Assembly (NCBI GenBank): GCA_004211235.1
Contig: SEEY01000128.1
Coordinates: forward strand, 1-8,666
Source of the DNA: Rubrivivax sp.
GTDB lineage: Bacteria > Pseudomonadota > Gammaproteobacteria > Burkholderiales > Burkholderiaceae
Direction of reading: 5' to 3'
Length of the DNA: 8,666 nucleotides
This document shows positions 1 to 6,930 of this stretch, piece after piece. The position numbers were made by a program, and so were the translations under genes. The notes under the pieces were generated by a model. It made no database searches. It worked only from the letters and a program-made list of their open reading frames with translations, and was not told the DNA's origin. The stretch's first letter is position 1, and every line of letters begins with the position of its first letter.

Positions 1-315
1 CAGCATGACCGTGCGAGCCTGCAGCGTCTGGCCCGCCAGACCGACCTCGAACAGGCCGCCGCCCGTCCGGCGCAGGTCGCGGACTTCGCCGTGCACGATC
101 TCCCCGTCGACCTGCTGCAACTGGCGCGCCATGCGTTCCAGCAACTGCGTGCCCGCGATCCCGTCGGGAAATCCGGCCACGTTGTGCGATCGCGAGATGC
201 GCCTCGCCCGGCCGCCGGCGGCGTCCACGATGCGCACATTGCGCAGAAAGCGCCGCAGGTAGAGGCCGGCCGTCAGGCCAGCCGGGCCGCCACCGATGAC
301 GACGCAGTCGAGCAC
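1..315 (-). CDS. NAD(P)/FAD-dependent oxidoreductase, thioredoxin-reductase-like (partial, C-terminus outside window)
   Basis: The first 105 residues are visible; the rest lies beyond the left edge. The N-terminus carries the FAD-binding Rossmann signature, beta strand then GGGPAG at residues 8-13, a second strand ending in an acidic residue (RIVDAAGG), then SHNVAGFPDG and a helix GTQLLERMARQLQQ. This order is typical of class II pyridine-nucleotide oxidoreductases of the thioredoxin-reductase type, usually about 300 residues and cytoplasmic. Whether the redox CxxC is present cannot be judged, because that part is missing, so a true thioredoxin reductase cannot be separated from a CxxC-less relative. 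The GTG start at 315 is chosen because GGAG (321-324 on this strand) sits 5 bases upstream; a TTG at 333, overlapping the cyanophycinase stop, is an alternative. It starts 14 bases after the cyanophycinase stop on the same strand, so co-transcription is likely. Confidence 0.82.
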   Translation of the reverse strand, partial: MLDCVVIGGGPAGLTAGLYLRRFLRNVRIVDAAGGRARRISRSHNVAGFPDGIAGTQLLERMARQLQQVDGEIVHGEVRDLRRTGGGLFEVGLAGQTLQARTVML

Positions 316-329
316 GTGGTCTCCGGCGA

Positions 330-1160
330 TCAAGGCAGGAAGGCCGCGAAACCGGCCGCGCCTGGCCGGGCCTTGAGCACCGCGCCGGCCTCGCCGCGGT
401 GGAACGACACCTGGCGAAGCGACACGACGGGCTTGCCCTTGCCGCTGACGTGCGTGGCGCGGCAGTCGACCAGCGTGACCGAGCCGCTGCCGACAACGGT
501 CAGCGACACGCCGGGATGGACGATGGCGGCGGTGTCTTCGTCGATGCCCATGCCGATGAGCCCGCCCTGCCGGCTCGACAGGTCCAGCAGGCGCGCCAAC
601 CGGCCGCGCTTGGAGAAGTGCTGGTCGATGACGACGCCCGGCAGCAGCGCCAGGCCACGGGGAATCGCATCGCTGGACGTGTCCGGTGCCATGTCGCCGC
701 CCTCGTTGGCCCGGCCGCCTGGCATCCACGCGCCGAGCACCGAGGCGCCGGCGCTGGTGCCGGCGATCACCAGGCCGTCGTCGCGCCACCGCCGCACGAG
801 CAGGCGATGCACGGCGCTGCCGTGCAGCAGGCGCGCCAGGCGGCCCTGGTCGCCCCCTGTGAACAGCAGCAGGTCAACGCCCGCGAGTTGCTCCAGGCGC
901 CGCGGGCAGTCTGCGTCGGCACGGTCGCGGATGTCGACCCAGCAGGCCCGGGCCCCGTGCGCCTCGAAGGTCTCGCGATAGGTGTGCCATTGCGAACGCG
1001 GTTCCCGGCTGGCCGCCGTGACGACCGCCACCGTCGGCGTGCCGGCTGGCGCCGCCTCGTGGAGTGCGGCCTTCAACACGGCCGCGTCCTGGGTCTTGTC
1101 CTCATTGCCGCCGATGGCGACCAAGGCGCCAGTGCGTGGCCTGTGTCGTGTTGTCGTCAT
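330..1160 (-). CDS. cphB: Cyanophycinase (peptidase family S51)
   Basis: Predicted serine exopeptidase of 276 residues, close to the roughly 270 usual for CphB. The family cleaves cyanophycin (multi-L-arginyl-poly-L-aspartate), a nitrogen and carbon reserve, into beta-Asp-Arg dipeptides. Visible family motifs: GALVAIGGNEDK (11-22), FTGGDQGR (100-107), the nucleophile elbow AGTSAGAS with Ser136, DQHFSKRGR with His181, and GIDEDTA with Glu208. The Ser-His-Glu spacing (45 and 27 residues) is close to my recollection of the Synechocystis enzyme (42 and 27). There is no signal peptide, so a cytoplasmic enzyme acting on the cell's own granules is expected. The ATG at 1160 puts the protein start just before the first beta strand; no good Shine-Dalgarno precedes it. 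The reading frame is open further upstream to 1469, but that part is Arg/Pro-rich and unlike the family. No cyanophycin synthetase gene lies in the window. Other S51 peptidases (for example alpha-aspartyl dipeptidase) fit less well. Confidence 0.9.
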   Translation of the reverse strand: MTTTRHRPRTGALVAIGGNEDKTQDAAVLKAALHEAAPAGTPTVAVVTAASREPRSQWHTYRETFEAHGARACWVDIRDRADADCPRRLEQLAGVDLLLFTGGDQGRLARLLHGSAVHRLLVRRWRDDGLVIAGTSAGASVLGAWMPGGRANEGGDMAPDTSSDAIPRGLALLPGVVIDQHFSKRGRLARLLDLSSRQGGLIGMGIDEDTAAIVHPGVSLTVVGSGSVTLVDCRATHVSGKGKPVVSLRQVSFHRGEAGAVLKARPGAAGFAAFLP

Positions 1161-1226
1161 GGAGATGCTTTGAACGCAAGGCAGTGGGGGCCGCGCTGCG
1201 GCCTGCCATGGCGTCAGGCAATCGCG

Positions 1227-1244
1227 GTGCCGCCCTTGCGGCAC
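1227..1244 (-). repeat. Inverted repeat in the probable cphB leader
   Basis: GTGCCGC and GCGGCAC are perfect 7-base arms around a 4-base loop (AAGG in minus-strand RNA). It lies 66 bases upstream of the cphB start. Stems of this size are not rare in such GC-rich DNA, so function is uncertain. Confidence 0.35.
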
Positions 1245-1344
1245 GGCGTCCGTGCAGCGAGGCGTCGGCCGCGTTCGTTTGGGCGGAAGTAGCAATTGCC
1301 GAAACTTTCGCCGCCTGACCGCTGACCCGCCTGCCCGCCGCTTC

Positions 1345-1379
1345 GGCGCCACCCCCGGCGCCATGCCTCCCCCGGCATG
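1345..1379 (-). repeat. Tandem hairpins with GGGGGA and GGGGGU loops
   Basis: Read on the minus strand, CATGCC-GGGGGA-GGCATG (1379-1362) is followed at once by GGCGCC-GGGGGT-GGCGCC (1362-1345), the two sharing one base. Each has perfect 6-base arms and a 6-base loop of five G plus one other base. They lie about 200 bases upstream of the cyanophycinase start. The second arm pair is itself self-complementary, so other pairings are possible. No U-tract follows, so they are not an ordinary intrinsic terminator. Confidence 0.5.
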
Positions 1380-1415
1380 CGGCTGTGAAGGTCGCCGGCG
1401 CGGTGCCCTGTCGCA

Positions 1416-1433
1416 GCGACAAGCTGTTGTCGC
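1416..1433 (-). repeat. Hairpin right after the membrane-protein stop, with a competing third arm
   Basis: GCGACAA and TTGTCGC form perfect 7-base arms with a 4-base loop, one base beyond the TAG stop of the membrane protein gene. A further TGTCGC at 1409-1414 can also pair with the middle GCGACA (1416-1421), so two alternative stems share one arm. No run of U follows, so this might be a Rho-type or processing/stability structure, or a DNA operator, rather than a classical terminator. Confidence 0.4.
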
Positions 1434-1434
1434 C

Positions 1435-2334
1435 CTAGGCCTGCCGGACGGACCGTCGTGCTGGCGCATCGAGCTCGCCTGACGCCGTCGCCGGCTCCCG
1501 GCCGGTGCGGCGCAGCAACATCACGCCGATGGCGCACAGCGGCATCCACGGCACGGCGGGAATGCCGGCCACGAAGCCGGGCACCGTGATCCAGTGCGAC
1601 AACGCCACATGGGGGTTGGGGTAGGCGAAGCCGCGCGCGACGAGGAAGGCCAGACCCAGGCAGCAGATCAGCTGCAGCACCAGGGCAGCACGGCGACCCA
1701 GCCAGCCCGCCCGCGCGAGCGACGCGGCGTAGGCCACCGTCGCCACGTAGGTGAGCGCGCTGGCAAAAAACAGCGCGGCCATGCCGAAGGCGTCCAGCGG
1801 CGTCAGCTCGTGCAGCCGGCCCGACACGGTCGACGCCCAGGTCCAGTTCAGCGCCAGCGCCACGTAGTCCACCCGCTGGATCAGGGCGAAGGCGATGTAC
1901 AGCGGCGTCGCCAGCAGGATCGCGGCCAGCCCCATCGGCGCCAGGAAACGCTCGCCGGCGCCGGCCAGTGCCTCTTTCAGCAGCAGCAGCCCGGCGCACA
2001 CCAGCATCGGGTCGATGGCCAGCAGCAGGAAGCGCAGCTGGTTGTCCTGCGTGGGCTCGTCACTTGGCGGCCCCATGCCGGGGGCGAGGCCGAACAGGAT
2101 GAACGGCGCCACCAGCAGCGCGGCCGACGCGGCGCGCTGGCGCGCGTGGTCCCCGGCGTCGCGACGGACGACGACGCGCGCACCGGCCAGCCACGTCAGC
2201 ACGCCGCCGGCCACCAGGGCGGCGGTCGCGATGACGGCCTGCAGCGCGGGCGAATGGTCGGCAGGTGCGCCGAACAAGGCGGTGATGACGACCAGGCACA
2301 CGGCGAGGATCGCCCAGGGACGAGGCAGGGGCAC
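1435..2334 (-). CDS. Polytopic membrane protein of unknown function
   Basis: A 299-residue hydrophobic protein that I do not recognise. About eight membrane helices can be placed by eye: residues 6-23, 32-52, 68-85, 106-122, 133-152, 178-200, 209-228 and 238-262, followed by a charged, probably disordered C-terminal tail of about 35 residues. Between helices 3 and 4 lies a polar loop GPPSDEPTQDNQ. No catalytic motif, cofactor site or transporter signature was seen. The GTG at 2334 was chosen because GGGAGA (2341-2346) sits 6 bases upstream and it places the first helix directly at the N-terminus; a GTG at 2391 would add 19 basic residues and has no clear ribosome site. It lies 86 bases downstream of the response regulator gene on the same strand and may share its transcript. 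Its job may relate to the sensor system, but nothing in the sequence proves this. Confidence 0.75.
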   Translation of the reverse strand: MPLPRPWAILAVCLVVITALFGAPADHSPALQAVIATAALVAGGVLTWLAGARVVVRRDAGDHARQRAASAALLVAPFILFGLAPGMGPPSDEPTQDNQLRFLLLAIDPMLVCAGLLLLKEALAGAGERFLAPMGLAAILLATPLYIAFALIQRVDYVALALNWTWASTVSGRLHELTPLDAFGMAALFFASALTYVATVAYAASLARAGWLGRRAALVLQLICCLGLAFLVARGFAYPNPHVALSHWITVPGFVAGIPAVPWMPLCAIGVMLLRRTGREPATASGELDAPARRSVRQA

Positions 2335-2420
2335 AGCGGTTCTCCCGAAGAAAGGTTGGCGGCTACCTCTTGCTGAACGAAATCTCGCCACGGATCCGGA
2401 CGTGCCGGGCGGCGCTTGCC

Positions 2421-3329
2421 TCAGTCATCTGCCATCGCCCGCGTCGCCAGGGCTGCGGCGGCGGCGCGGGTCTCCACGCCGAGCTTCTCGAACACATGCT
2501 CCAGGTGCTTGTTCACCGTTCGCGGGCTCATGCCGAGGATGTCGGCGATGTCGCGGTTGGTCTTGCCCTTGGCGAGCCAGGACAGCACCTCGGCCTCGCG
2601 CGGCGTCAGGGCCGCGTCGGCCAGGCGCAGCTGCATGGCCGGGCCGGCGCGCATGCCGGCCTCCGCGGCGGCAGGCTGGGCCAGCCGCTCCACCAGCACC
2701 ATCGTCTCGTTGAGCCCCGCGGCGCCCAGCACGCGCAGCTGCAGCGCCTGCCCGTCCGCCATCGCCAGCCGGCTTTCGCCGGCATCGCAGGCGGCCTGCA
2801 GGCGGGCGCCGCGCTCCTCTTCCTGCCAGCCGGCCAGTGCTTGCTGGGCAACGGGCGACTGCCAGGCGATGCGGCCCTGGCCGTCGAGCAGCACGACGCC
2901 CTTGCCGGCGATGTCGGTCGCCTCGCGCGCCAGCCGCGCCACGCGCGCGTTGCGCACATGGGTGGCCAGCCGCGCCAGCACCTCGGCCACACGCACCGGC
3001 TTGACGACGTAGTCCACGCCGCCCGCGGCAAAGCCTTCGACGATGTTGTGCGTCTCGCCCAGGCCGGTCATGAACAGCACGGGCACATGCGCCCGCGTCG
3101 GGTCCTGCTTGATCCAGCGGCAGACGTCGAAGCCGCTCGGGCCCGGCATGACGGCGTCCAGCAGCACCGCGTCGGGCATGGCCAGCTCCAGCCGGGCCTG
3201 GGCTTCGCGCCCGTCGCGGGCGACGAGCACGGTGTAGCCGGCGTGGGCGAGGGCGTCGCAGAGGAAGCCCAGCGTCTCGGGTGCGTCGTCGACGACGAGC
3301 ACGACGGTGGCGAGGTGCGGGCGCGTCAT
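2421..3329 (-). CDS. LuxR/NarL-type response regulator with receiver, central PAS-like and HTH domains
   Basis: A 302-residue regulator. The receiver domain (about residues 8-125) has the acidic pair Asp14-Asp15, phospho-acceptor Asp58 (LLDAVMPGPSG), Thr88 (FMTGL) and Lys110 (VVKPV). A middle segment (about 138-215, VVLLDGQGRIAWQSPVAQQAL and following) looks like a degenerate PAS fold, longer than the linker of ordinary NarL proteins (about 210-220 residues in total). The LuxR helix-turn-helix (about 238-297) shows LTPREAEVLSWLAKGKTNRDIA and SPRTVNKHLEHVFEKLGV, typical of the family. The ATG at 3329 overlaps the kinase stop (ATGA), with GAGG 7 bases upstream, so translational coupling and a cognate kinase-regulator pair are expected. 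It probably binds DNA after phosphorylation; the divergent urt promoter is the closest plausible target (inference). All phosphorylation residues are intact. Confidence 0.93.
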   Translation of the reverse strand: MTRPHLATVVLVVDDAPETLGFLCDALAHAGYTVLVARDGREAQARLELAMPDAVLLDAVMPGPSGFDVCRWIKQDPTRAHVPVLFMTGLGETHNIVEGFAAGGVDYVVKPVRVAEVLARLATHVRNARVARLAREATDIAGKGVVLLDGQGRIAWQSPVAQQALAGWQEEERGARLQAACDAGESRLAMADGQALQLRVLGAAGLNETMVLVERLAQPAAAEAGMRAGPAMQLRLADAALTPREAEVLSWLAKGKTNRDIADILGMSPRTVNKHLEHVFEKLGVETRAAAAALATRAMADD

Positions 3330-6300
3330 TCCGCGGCCTCGGTCAGCGGCAGGCGGCTGATGATCGCGTCGAAGTTGAAGGTGGCCAGGTGGTACTGCAG
3401 TGCGTTGCATTCATCGGTCCAGGCGGGGTCGTTCGCGAGCGTGCGCAGGCGGTCGCGCAGGCCCTGGGCATGGCCCAGGCGGGCCAGCTGGCGCAGCTCG
3501 CCGGCCACGTTCGGCGGGATGGGCACGGCGGTGGCCGCAGGCGCGGGCGGCAGGGCCGGCGGCAGTGCGGCGGCAGGGGCCTCGCGTTGCCAGGTGAGGT
3601 CCAGGCTGCTGGCCAGCACGGCCAGCAGCTGCGACTCCAGCACCGGCTTGCCCAGGAAACCCGCCGCGCCGACCTGCGCCAGCGCCTCCGGACGGTTCTC
3701 GTAGAGATTGGCGGACACGAAGATCACCACCACGTCCTGCCAGCCCCGGGCGCGCACCTGCGCGGCGGTCTGCCAGCCGTCGAGATCGTCCATGGTCAGA
3801 TCGAGCAGCAGCGCGTCCGGCCGCAGCCGCCCCATCTGCGCCAATGCCTCACGGCCGCTGGCGGCCTCGTGCACGTCGAAGCCCAGCGGCATCAGCATGG
3901 CGGCCAGCAGCTGGCGCTGGATGGGCTGGTCGTCGACGACGAGCAGGCGGCGCCGCCGACCGTCGTAGCCCACCACCGGCCGCAGCAGGCGGGTCTGCTG
4001 GGCGAGCGAGGCCTCGGCGCTGGCGAGCGGCGGGTCCACCTCGCGCAAATAGAGCTTGACGGTGAATCGGCTGCCCGCGCCAGGCGTGCTGTCGACGGTC
4101 AGCAGGCCGCCCATCAGTTCCGTCAGCAGGTGCGTGATGGTCAGGCCCAGCCCGGTGCCAGGCTTGTCCAGGCGCCGGCCGGCGCTGCCGCGCTCAAACG
4201 GCTGGAAGATGCGCTCCTGGTCCTGCGGCTCAATGCCGATGCCGGTGTCGATGACCTCGAAGCGCAGCACGTGCTTCGTGGCATCCACGCGCAGCGTGAT
4301 GGCGCCGGTGTCGGTGAAGCGCACCGCGTTGCTCAGCAGGTTGAGCAGGATCTGGCGCAGCCGCTTGCTGTCGGCCGCCAGCCAGGCCGGCTGGCGGCCG
4401 ATTCGCTCCAGCTTGAAGGCCAGGCCCTTCGCATCCGCCTGCGGCTGCACCATGTCGATGACCTCGTGCAGGAAGGCGGTCAGCGGCATGGGTGCCAGGT
4501 CCAGCCGCAGCCGGCCGGCCTCGATGCGGGCGAGGTCCAGCAGGCCGTCGATCAGGGCGTGCATGTGCTCGCCGCTGTGCTCGATGGTGGCGACGGCCGT
4601 GCGCACCGGCTCGCTCATCGCGTGGTGGCGCTGCAGCACCTGCGTGTAGCCGAGGATGGAATTCAGCGGCGTGCGCAGCTCATGCGTCATGCCGGCGACA
4701 TAGCGGGTCTTGGCGCGGCTGGCGGCCTCGGCGAGTTCCTTGGCGGCCTGCAGCTGCTTGTCGGTGCGCTGGTGGGCGTCGATCTCGCGCAGCAGGCGCT
4801 GCGTCTGGCGGAACGACTCCTCGTGCGCCATGCTGCGGCTTTCGCTGGCCAGCACGATCCACCAGGCGCACACCGCCGACACGAGCGTCAGCAGCGCGAA
4901 CAGCTTGATCAGCGGCCAGCCCAGCGCCGCCTGCGGATTGAGCAGCGATTCCTGCACGTAGACCAGCGTGAGGATGCTGCCGAGCGTGAGGCACAGCGCG
5001 ACGAAGACGAGCAGCGACTGCGCGACGCGCGAGCTGACGTAGCGCGCCAGGCGCCGGGGCAGCAGCCGCGCGAGCAGGTCGTGCAGCTGGTCCACCGCGC
5101 GGGAGCGCACCTTGCAGCGGTCCTGGCAGCGCGATTCCAGCGTGCAGCACAGCGAGCAGATCGGCGCGGCATACACCGGGCAGGCGGCCATGTCGGCGGT
5201 CTCGAAGGTGTACTCGCACACCGAGCAGCGCGCGGTGGCGGGCTGGCCGCCGTGGCCGGGGCGGTAGCCGGGGTGGGCGCAGGCGCGGCCGCCCTCGCCG
5301 ACGACGTTGACGCGGCAGGTGCTGCAGTCGCTTTCCGTGCGCGGGGCGAGGTAGTAGCGGCCTTTCGTCGCCCAGGCAATCAGCGGCGCGGTCAGCAGCG
5401 CGGTCGCCAGCGCCACCACCGGCGAGAAGGCCGACAGCCACGGCCCGAGCAGGCCGACGTAGGCGACGATGGACACCGCCGCCGCAATGCCCATGGAGCC
5501 CAGGCCCACGGGGTTGAGGTCGTAGAGATAGGCGCGGCGGAACTCCAGCCCGGGTGGGCTCAGGCCCAGCGGCTTGTTGATGACGAGGTCGGCCACGATG
5601 GCGCCCACCCAGGCGATGGCGATGTTGCTGTAAAAGCCCAGCACATGCTCCAGCGCGCCGAAGACGCCGAGCGTCATCAGCATCAGCGCGATGAAGACGT
5701 TGAACACCACCCACACGACGCGGCCGGGGTGGCTGTGCGTCAGGCGGGCGAAGAAGTTGCTCCAGGCCAGTGACCCGGCGTAGGCGTTGGTGACGTTGAT
5801 CTTGACCTGCGACAGGATGACGAACACCACCGTCACCGCCAGCGCCAGGCCGGAGTTGCCGAGCGCCGCGCGAAAGCCGGCCAGGTACATCTGCGTCGGC
5901 TCGATGGCGCGGTGCCAGTCGATCTCGCTTTGCAGTGCCACGAAGCCGAGGAAGGCGCCGCCCAGCATCTTCAACATGCCGGGGATCACCCAGCCCGGCC
6001 CCGCCATCAGCACCGCGCCCCACCAGCGGCCGCGGTTGGCGGGCGTGCAATGGGGCAGGAAGCGCAGGAAGTCCACCTGCTCGCCCACCTGCACGACGAG
6101 CGAGAACGCCACGGTGGCGGCCGCGCCAGCCAGGCGCAGGTCGAAGTCGCTGCTGCCCGAGACCTGGCCTGCCAGGCCGGCGAAGTCGCGGTAGAGCTGC
6201 GGCTGGCTGAAGGCGAACCAGGCGAACGGCCAGAGCAGCAGCACCGCCCAGACCGGCTGCGTCCAGGCCTGCAGCCGGCTGATGAAGGTGATGCCGTGCG

Positions 6301-6850
6301 TCACCATCGGCACGATGACGAGGGCCGAGACGAGGTAGCAGCCGAGCAGCGGCCAGTCGAAGGCCAGCTGCAGGGCCAGCGCCATGATGGCCGCCTCCAG
6401 CGCGAAGAAGATGAAGGTGAAGCTCGCGTAGATGAGCGAGGTGATCGTCGAGCCCAGGTAGCCGAAGCCGGCGCCGCGCGTCAGCAGGTCCATGTCGACG
6501 TTGTGGCGGGCCGCGTAGACGCTGATGGGCAGGGCGGTCAGGAAGGTGACGAGGCCCACGAACAGGATCGCCCACAGCGCGTTGGCGAAGCCGTAGTTCA
6601 TCGCCATCGTCGCGCCGATGGCTTCGAGCGCCAGGAACGACACCGCGCCGTAGGCCGTGTTGGCGACGCGCCATTCGCTCCACTTGCGAAAGCCGGTCGG
6701 CGCGTAACGGAGCGCGTAGTCCTCCAGGGTCTCGTCGGCGACCCAGGAGTTGTAGTCGCGGCGCACGCGAAAGATCGTCTGCGTGCCGCGCATGGAGGCG
6801 GCCAGCGTCTGGCCTTCGTCGGGGGTGGCGTCGGCGGCGGGCGTGGGCAT
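3326..6850 (-). CDS. NCS1-permease / cysteine-rich / hybrid sensor histidine kinase fusion
   Basis: An 1174-residue fusion. Residues about 30-500 resemble NCS1 permeases (nucleobase, cytosine, allantoin, hydantoin transporters): about 12 helices, an entry motif RKWSEWRVANTAYG, DFLRFLPH at 260-267 and the helix-8-like segment QVKINVTNAYAGSLAWSNFF (348-367). Residues 509-579 hold 11 cysteines, several in CxxC pairs. Two more helices follow (about 608-632 and 645-667), then a coiled-coil-like stretch. The kinase has an H-box MTHELRTPLN with His723, N-box LLNLLSNAVRF, G1 DTGIG (868-872) and G2 GTGLGL (898-903). A receiver follows with Asp973-Asp974, phospho-Asp1017 and Lys1068, then a Pro/Ala linker and a helical tail of about 60 residues. 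No HPt domain is seen. ATG 6850 is preferred to GTG 6901 because it gives a plain polar N-terminus; neither has a clear ribosome site. It probably passes signal to the regulator encoded just downstream, whose start overlaps this stop. Ligand and transport activity are unknown. Confidence 0.93.
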   Translation of the reverse strand: MPTPAADATPDEGQTLAASMRGTQTIFRVRRDYNSWVADETLEDYALRYAPTGFRKWSEWRVANTAYGAVSFLALEAIGATMAMNYGFANALWAILFVGLVTFLTALPISVYAARHNVDMDLLTRGAGFGYLGSTITSLIYASFTFIFFALEAAIMALALQLAFDWPLLGCYLVSALVIVPMVTHGITFISRLQAWTQPVWAVLLLWPFAWFAFSQPQLYRDFAGLAGQVSGSSDFDLRLAGAAATVAFSLVVQVGEQVDFLRFLPHCTPANRGRWWGAVLMAGPGWVIPGMLKMLGGAFLGFVALQSEIDWHRAIEPTQMYLAGFRAALGNSGLALAVTVVFVILSQVKINVTNAYAGSLAWSNFFARLTHSHPGRVVWVVFNVFIALMLMTLGVFGALEHVLGFYSNIAIAWVGAIVADLVINKPLGLSPPGLEFRRAYLYDLNPVGLGSMGIAAAVSIVAYVGLLGPWLSAFSPVVALATALLTAPLIAWATKGRYYLAPRTESDCSTCRVNVVGEGGRACAHPGYRPGHGGQPATARCSVCEYTFETADMAACPVYAAPICSLCCTLESRCQDRCKVRSRAVDQLHDLLARLLPRRLARYVSSRVAQSLLVFVALCLTLGSILTLVYVQESLLNPQAALGWPLIKLFALLTLVSAVCAWWIVLASESRSMAHEESFRQTQRLLREIDAHQRTDKQLQAAKELAEAASRAKTRYVAGMTHELRTPLNSILGYTQVLQRHHAMSEPVRTAVATIEHSGEHMHALIDGLLDLARIEAGRLRLDLAPMPLTAFLHEVIDMVQPQADAKGLAFKLERIGRQPAWLAADSKRLRQILLNLLSNAVRFTDTGAITLRVDATKHVLRFEVIDTGIGIEPQDQERIFQPFERGSAGRRLDKPGTGLGLTITHLLTELMGGLLTVDSTPGAGSRFTVKLYLREVDPPLASAEASLAQQTRLLRPVVGYDGRRRRLLVVDDQPIQRQLLAAMLMPLGFDVHEAASGREALAQMGRLRPDALLLDLTMDDLDGWQTAAQVRARGWQDVVVIFVSANLYENRPEALAQVGAAGFLGKPVLESQLLAVLASSLDLTWQREAPAAALPPALPPAPAATAVPIPPNVAGELRQLARLGHAQGLRDRLRTLANDPAWTDECNALQYHLATFNFDAIISRLPLTEAAE

Positions 6851-6930
6851 GCCGGTGTCGTTGCAAGAAGCAGACCGGCTGTGTACCGGGCAGCGCAGCA
6901 CACGAGGGACTTGCTCGACGGTGCCATGCG

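Larger units (their letters stand above)
1161..1434. other. 274-base intergenic region with several hairpins
   Basis: Gap between the membrane protein stop and the cyanophycinase start, both on the minus strand. No convincing coding region was found: open frames here are Arg/Pro/Ala-rich shadows. It contains a 7-bp-arm hairpin at 1416-1433, tandem hairpins at 1345-1379, an 11-base odd palindrome CGAAACTTTCG near 1300-1310, and a 7-bp-arm hairpin at 1227-1244. No canonical -35/-10 pair is evident. It could serve as a 5' leader for cphB, an intercistronic regulatory region, or both. Confidence 0.6.

Noticed and set aside
1325..1380. Possible G-quadruplex in the minus strand of the cphB leader
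   Set aside because: The G-runs are unequal and separated by long loops, and the same bases are better explained by the two perfect hairpins.
1161..1469. N-terminal extension of cyanophycinase up to 1469
   Set aside because: The added residues are Arg/Pro-rich with no family similarity, and would overlap the end of the membrane protein gene; ATG 1160 gives the usual family length.
1214..1999. Open frame on the minus strand partly inside the membrane protein gene and crossing the 274-base gap
   Set aside because: Composition is Arg/Gly/Ala-rich shadow; the competing frame gives a coherent multi-helix protein with its own ribosome site.
3281..5773. Very long open frame on the plus strand opposite the sensor kinase (about 830 codons)
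   Set aside because: Its product is rich in Arg, Gln, His and Ala without any domain, as expected from reading the complement of a high-GC gene; the minus-strand kinase shows a full set of motifs across the same bases.
6851..6901. Upstream GTG start of the sensor kinase at 6901
   Set aside because: No ribosome site seen and the added 17 residues look like untranslated DNA; however the ATG at 6850 also lacks a strong site, so the choice is not certain.
6911..6926. Sigma-54-like element on the minus strand (TGGCAC then AGCAA)
   Set aside because: The -24 half is good but GG and GC are 9 bases apart instead of the strict 10 and the -12 half is poor; a transcription start map would settle it.
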